This document shows, piece by piece, positions 60,655-64,000 of a DNA stretch of 64,000 nucleotides. The position numbers and the translations under genes were made by a program. Each line of letters opens with the position of its first letter. Position 1 is the first letter of the stretch. Source of the DNA: Clostridiales bacterium (GTDB lineage Bacteria > Bacillota > Clostridia > Christensenellales > Aristaeellaceae). The stretch spans positions 48,495 through 112,494 of the forward strand of contig SFHK01000003.1 in the NCBI GenBank assembly GCA_004556395.1, given 5' to 3'. The notes beneath the pieces are model-generated. The model was not told where the DNA came from, ran no database searches, and saw only the letters and a list, made by a program, of their open reading frames with translations.

Positions 60655-61695
60655 GTGGACAGGAAAATCACACTGGAAGACATTGCGAAGGCGGCCGGGG
60701 TCTCCCGCAACACGGTAAGCGTGGTGCTGCGCGGCCGGCCGGGCGTGAGCGACGCGGTGCGCGCGCGGGTGCTGCAGCTGGCCGAGAGCCTGAATTACGA
60801 AAAGCGCCCGGCGGACGCGCAGGGTGCGCGGGTCAGATACATTTTAGTGCTGGTGGCGCAGTCGGTGGGCGCGCCCGTAGCCAGCGCGCATGCGGCGGCG
60901 GGACTGATCCCGCGGCTGTATTTGCAGCTTCAGAAGAGCGCGCAGGCGCGAAGCTGCGTCACAGCGTTCAACATCGTTAGTCGGGAAGACGAAGAAGGGC
61001 TCGTCATGCCGGGCGCGCTGTCGCTGATGCAGCCGGTCGGCATCATGACGCTGGGCTGCATCGACGAAGCGTATATGCACCGTCTGGTGGAAACCGGCTG
61101 CCATGTAATCACGCTTCACAGCCACATCGACGGCCTGAACGCGGACAGCGTGACGGCGGACGACACCTGCGCGGGCTACGTGATGACGAAGCATCTGCTT
61201 CAGATGGGGCACCGAGACGTCCTGTTCATGGGCGAAAAATACTACATGTCCAAGTACATGGATCGCTGGTTCGGCTATTGCCGCGCGATGTGCGAGTACG
61301 GCCTGCCCGCGCGCACCAACGCGTATTCGGAGGCGCGCGTGCACGTGCAGAATGAGGAAAGCGAGCGCCGGCTGCTCGATCAGACGCTGTCCGTGCTGGA
61401 GCACCCGCCCACCGCCATCGTGTGCGGCGAGGATTTCACGGCGGCGCGCGTCCGGGAATACTACAGGGAACGCGGCCTGCGCGTGCCCGACGACATTTCG
61501 CTCGTGGGCTTTGACGACGTGTATTCGGATTCCGACCGCCCATTCCCGCTGACGACCTTCCGCGCCGATCACGCCGAGGTCGTCGAAACGGCGCTCGACC
61601 TTCTGCTGAAGCCCGAGCGCAAGCCTCGCAAGGTGGTCGTCTACGGCGAGCCCGTCTACCGCGAGAGCGTCCGGCGCATCTCCGAAACCGTATAG
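60655..61695 (+). CDS. LacI family transcriptional regulator
   Basis: A 346-aa regulator. The N-terminal helix-turn-helix and hinge are ITLEDIAKAAGVSRNTVS, then VLRGRPGVSDAVRARVLQLA. The C-terminal sugar-binding domain has VMTKHLLQMGHRDVLFMGE, TAIVCGEDFTAARV and ISLVGFDDVYSDSDRPFPLT. Starts with GTG; AGAGG lies about eight bases upstream. It is divergent from the heparinase-like/GH105 operon, whose promoter carries palindromes and repeats, so it most likely represses that operon until a breakdown product is present. Confidence 0.93.
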   Translation: MDRKITLEDIAKAAGVSRNTVSVVLRGRPGVSDAVRARVLQLAESLNYEKRPADAQGARVRYILVLVAQSVGAPVASAHAAAGLIPRLYLQLQKSAQARSCVTAFNIVSREDEEGLVMPGALSLMQPVGIMTLGCIDEAYMHRLVETGCHVITLHSHIDGLNADSVTADDTCAGYVMTKHLLQMGHRDVLFMGEKYYMSKYMDRWFGYCRAMCEYGLPARTNAYSEARVHVQNEESERRLLDQTLSVLEHPPTAIVCGEDFTAARVREYYRERGLRVPDDISLVGFDDVYSDSDRPFPLTTFRADHAEVVETALDLLLKPERKPRKVVVYGEPVYRESVRRISETV

Positions 61696-61696
61696 C

Positions 61697-61744
61697 AAAA
61701 GGCATTCCGTTCGGGAAGCAACGTCCGAATGGAATGCCTTTTTT
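61697..61744. terminator. Bidirectional terminator
   Basis: AAGGCATTCC pairs with GGAATGCCTT (with further pairs inside), flanked by AAAA and TTTTTT, between the convergent LacI and ZIP genes. Confidence 0.85.
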
Positions 61745-62521
61745 CTATCCCAGCGCCACGTCCAGAATCATCATGACGGTGAAGCCGATGGCGAAGAACA
61801 CCGTGCCGATGTTGGAATGCGTTCCCTGCGACATTTCCGGAATCAGCTCCTCCACGACGACATAGAGCATCGCGCCCGCCGCGAAGCTCAGAAGATACGG
61901 CAGCGCCGGAACGATCAGCTGCGCCGCCAATATGGTCAGCACCGCGCCGATGGGCTCCACTACGCCGGACAGCACGCCGCCCAGAAACGCCCTGCCCTTT
62001 CCCTTGCCCTCTGCCCGCAGCGGAAGCGAGATAATCGCGCCCTCCGGAAAATTCTGAATGGCAATGCCGAGCGACAGCGCCAGCGCACCCGCCGCGGTGA
62101 TCTGCGCGCCGCCGGAAAGGAAGCCCGCGTACACCACGCCCACCGCCATTCCCTCAGGAATGTTGTGCAGCGTCACGGCCAGCACCATCATCGTCGTGCG
62201 CTGAAGGCGGCTGCTGGGGCCCTCGGCATGGTCGCTGTTCGCGTGCAGATGCGGAATCAGGTGATCGAGCGCCAGCAGAAACAATACGCCGATCCAGAAC
62301 CCCACAGCCGCCGGAACAAACGCCCACGCGCCCATGCCGGACGATTGCTCAATGGCAGGAATCAGCAGGCTCCAAATGCTGGCCGCTACCATTACCCCGG
62401 CCGCAAAGCCGGTAAGCGAACGCTGAACCCGGTCGCTCAGCGTCTTCTTCATAAAGAACACGCACGCCGCGCCCAGCGACGTTCCCAGAAACGGAATCAG
62501 AATCCCATAAAACGCTTCCAT
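61745..62521 (-). CDS. ZIP family metal transporter (ZupT/GufA-like)
   Basis: A 258-aa divalent-metal importer with eight predicted helices. The metal-site motifs are LHNIPEGMAVG in helix 4 and IQNFPEGAIIS in helix 5. A His-containing loop precedes them (HLIPHLHANSDHAE). Zinc is the usual substrate, but iron or manganese are possible. GGAGG precedes the ATG. An imperfect palindrome lies upstream (62546-62565), where a metal-responsive repressor might bind. Confidence 0.92.
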   Translation of the reverse strand: MEAFYGILIPFLGTSLGAACVFFMKKTLSDRVQRSLTGFAAGVMVAASIWSLLIPAIEQSSGMGAWAFVPAAVGFWIGVLFLLALDHLIPHLHANSDHAEGPSSRLQRTTMMVLAVTLHNIPEGMAVGVVYAGFLSGGAQITAAGALALSLGIAIQNFPEGAIISLPLRAEGKGKGRAFLGGVLSGVVEPIGAVLTILAAQLIVPALPYLLSFAAGAMLYVVVEELIPEMSQGTHSNIGTVFFAIGFTVMMILDVALG

Positions 62522-62545
62522 AGTCCGACCGCCAATCCTCCTATT

Positions 62546-62565
62546 GTTAGTTTTCTTTAACCAAC
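62546..62565 (-). promoter_or_regulatory. Imperfect palindrome upstream of the ZIP gene
   Basis: GTTAGTTTTCTTTAACCAAC has half-sites GTTAGTTT and TTAACCAAC that nearly mirror each other. It sits between a TATAAT (about 62569-62574 on the minus strand) and the ribosome site. Regulation by a metal-dependent repressor is inference. Confidence 0.35.
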
Positions 62566-62630
62566 TATATTATATTCGATGCCGCCCGCCGTGTCTATGC
62601 CTGCGCGGCAGGTTCTTCTGTAAAATGCGC

Positions 62631-62664
62631 AAAAAACCGGCGTTCCAACCTTAAATCGGAACGC
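62631..62664 (-). terminator. Terminator of the TIM-barrel gene
   Basis: On the minus strand, GCGTTCC pairs with GGAACGC around a 10-base loop, followed by CGGTTTTTTG. It is separated from the gene by the repeat copy at 62668-62784. Confidence 0.75.
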
Positions 62665-62667
62665 TAT

Positions 62668-62784
62668 GGCAACGCCGCACAAATAAGGTGGTCGGCCGGC
62701 GAATGGATTTTTCGTCCGATGCAAATGCAAATTTCGAAGGTTTACTGGAGGTAAATCGAGGAATTTGCATGCCGCAGATGGCGG
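62668..62784. mobile_element. MITE-like non-coding repeat, truncated copy B
   Basis: A 117-base copy of the element at 23926-24093, in the same orientation, with five mismatches (positions differ at CTG/CCG, ATG/ATA, TCA/TCC, AAG/AAT and GAA/GGA). The last 47 bases of the complete copy, including the right inverted end, are missing. It lies three bases from a terminator stem and between that terminator and the gene it serves, so it is probably transcribed as part of a 3' untranslated region. Confidence 0.8.
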
Positions 62785-62812
62785 CCGATTGGTCAGGTCT
62801 GCCGCTCATAAA

Positions 62813-63520
62813 TCAGGGATGCTGCTTGTCCTCCCGATAAGCCGCCATAGATTCCTTGGACAGGCTGGCGGTAGGCGGAGGCGTCCAGGAAATGGCGTTG
62901 GCGCCTGCTCGGATGGTTTCTAAAATGGATTCTTCTGTGGGTCCGCCGGTTGCGATCAGCGGGAATTCAGGAAGCTCCCGGCGGATTTTGCGCACCAGCT
63001 CCGGCGTATCGACTCCCGCCGCCACATTGAAAATGTCCGCGCCCGCCTCTGCCCGGGCGCGAAAATCCGTCCGGTCGTTGACGATGGTGATGATGGTGGG
63101 GATGTCGACCAGATGCGATACCTGCCGGAGCACATCGTTGCCGGTAGGGGCGTTCATGACCACGCCCGCCGCGCCCTGAAGCTCCGCGTATCCGGCGAGG
63201 GTGCAGACCCGCTTGCCCTGCGTAAGCCCGCCGCCTACGCCGGCGAATACGGGAATGTCCGCCGCCAGCAGAAGCGCCTGTATGATGACCGGCTGCGGGG
63301 TAAATGGATAGACCGCCAATACCGCGTCCGCGTCCATGTTGCGTACAATGCACAGATCGGTTGTGAAGGCGACGGACTTGATGCGCCGTCCGAAGATCAC
63401 GATGCCGCTGCACTCGCGGATGACCGGCGGAACCTGCAGGATGTGCTTGCGCAGTCTGGCTTCATAACGGGGAATGATCTTTCCGCTGATTTGGGCGGAA
63501 TCCCTGCTTCTGTGTTTCAT
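62813..63520 (-). CDS. TIM-barrel protein of unknown function
   Basis: A 235-aa predicted TIM barrel. Recognisable stretches are SAQISGKIIPRYEARLRKHI, VIFGRRIKSVAFTTDLCIV, ADIPVFAGVGGGLTQGKRV, GADIFNVAAGVDTPELV and ATGGPTEESILETIRAGAN. The GG-rich phosphate-binding-type loops at the C-terminus suggest a phosphorylated or nucleotide ligand. Very similar proteins in Clostridia are labelled only as hydrolase or hypothetical; no reaction is established. AAGGAGGAG lies before the ATG at 63520. The gene stands alone with its own promoter and terminator. Confidence 0.8.
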   Translation of the reverse strand: MKHRSRDSAQISGKIIPRYEARLRKHILQVPPVIRECSGIVIFGRRIKSVAFTTDLCIVRNMDADAVLAVYPFTPQPVIIQALLLAADIPVFAGVGGGLTQGKRVCTLAGYAELQGAAGVVMNAPTGNDVLRQVSHLVDIPTIITIVNDRTDFRARAEAGADIFNVAAGVDTPELVRKIRRELPEFPLIATGGPTEESILETIRAGANAISWTPPPTASLSKESMAAYREDKQHP

Positions 63521-63598
63521 GCTGTTCTCCTCCTTGCCGCGTCGGTCTGGTTCTGAATTATACGCATTTCCCGTCCCGCTATGGGGATCTCTAATGAC

Positions 63599-63628
63599 AT
63601 TATAACACAGCAGACGCATTCGCGGCAA
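63599..63628 (-). promoter_or_regulatory. Promoter of the TIM-barrel gene
   Basis: On the minus strand, TTGCCG (63623-63628) and TATAAT (63599-63604) with an 18-base spacer. Confidence 0.6.
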
Positions 63629-63693
63629 CATACAGACTCCGGCAGACACGGAAATCAATTTTCAAATCACGGAAAAAGTGGTATACTGTAGGC

Positions 63694-64000
63694 ATGGACA
63701 GAACAACACTCATCGACTTCTTTGAGGAAGTCGAGACGACCGAGGAGTACAATGAGTACTTTTGCAGCATCGCGGAAGCCATCGGAATCGTGGTGCTGGG
63801 CAGCCTGTGCGGGTTCAGGAACGTGAGCCAGATCCATCATTGGGCGGAAAATGCGCGTGTGAAGGAATTTTTGAAGGAGAAATTCCAAATTGCGCATATT
63901 CCGTACTACTTTTGGCTGCTGACGCTCTTGAAAATGGTAAAGCCTGACACATTGAACGAATGTATGATGAAATGGGCTTCGCAATTCATGCCAGAGGATT
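63694..64000 (+). CDS. ISAs1-type transposase, N-terminal part (runs off the right edge)
   Basis: The frame from the ATG at 63694 is open to the window end (102 residues). It starts MDRTTLIDFFEEVETTEEYN and continues with IAEAIGIVVLGSLCGFRNVS, HHWAENARVKEFLKEKF and LLKMVKPDTLNECMMKW. This is the N-terminal DDE-associated domain of ISAs1-family transposases; the catalytic DDE domain would follow outside the window. A TATACT box at 63682-63687 lies just seven bases before the start codon, so a leaderless or very short 5' end is possible. The left inverted end of the element could not be placed with confidence. Completeness is unknown. Confidence 0.8.
   Translation, partial: MDRTTLIDFFEEVETTEEYNEYFCSIAEAIGIVVLGSLCGFRNVSQIHHWAENARVKEFLKEKFQIAHIPYYFWLLTLLKMVKPDTLNECMMKWASQFMPED

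Noticed and set aside
1..64000. CRISPR arrays, tRNA, rRNA and prophage genes
   Set aside because: No regularly spaced repeats, cloverleaf-type sequences, rRNA segments or phage structural genes were recognised on reading both strands.

Overview
The window reads as the chromosome of an anaerobic, GC-rich member of the Bacillota, probably class Clostridia. The support is a CotF-type spore coat gene pair, NFACT/RqcH, a class A penicillin-binding protein, LytR-CpsA-Psr and VanZ-like envelope proteins, a clostridial S13-S11-S4-rpoA-L17 operon, many Fe-S and flavodoxin proteins, and strong GGAGG ribosome sites before nearly every start. The set of plant-polysaccharide and sugar genes suggests a gut or rumen fibre degrader. 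A Christensenellales-like lineage is possible, but this is inference. No tRNA, rRNA or CRISPR array was seen.

Layout. 0-11.7 kb: end of pnp, an M16 peptidase, a VanZ-RDD membrane protein, an LCP protein, two coat genes, a bifunctional PBP, a DUF218 protein, a membrane-flavodoxin protein, a DUF362 ferredoxin-like protein and a hydroxyacid dehydrogenase. 11.8-15 kb: a decayed sugar-uptake locus. Its AraC-type membrane sensor is broken by two frameshifts, and its transporter operon is reduced to one ORF joining the start of a permease to the end of an oxidoreductase. 15-30.8 kb: a GH95-like enzyme, an MFS carrier, NFACT, an XRE-helical-repeat regulator overlapping an ABC exporter, an amidohydrolase, a beta-helix protein, a GH28 enzyme with a secreted partner, and an ECF sigma factor behind an XRE gene carrying an in-frame TGA. 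31-36 kb: a ROK kinase with NagA (amino-sugar use), a methyltransferase and a MurG/UgtP-like glycosyltransferase. 36-39.5 kb: the alpha ribosomal operon. 39.5-45.8 kb: a flavodoxin-like protein with an aldo/keto reductase, GH127 with an RNA methyltransferase, and a Gfo/Idh/MocA oxidoreductase. 45.8-49.5 kb: three tandem secreted trypsin-like proteins, the middle one a degenerate enzyme. 49.7-56.4 kb: a sugar isomerase-like gene divergent from an AraC regulator, then a lipoprotein-permease-permease sugar importer and a dehydrogenase. 56.4-61.7 kb: a phosphodiesterase-like protein, GH105 and a heparinase-like protein divergent from a LacI regulator. 61.7-64 kb: a ZIP transporter, a TIM-barrel protein and the start of an ISAs1-type transposase.

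How it fits together. The GH28, GH105, GH127, GH95-like, beta-helix and heparinase-like proteins, with the sugar importer, the Gfo/Idh/MocA and hydroxyacid dehydrogenases and the AraC and LacI regulators, look like dispersed cassettes for pectin, arabinan or rhamnogalacturonan-type glycans. NagA/ROK recycles amino sugars. The most unusual items are the protease/pseudoprotease triplet, the decayed transporter locus, and a MITE-like repeat (112 of 117 positions identical between copies) sitting directly beside terminators at both of its positions.
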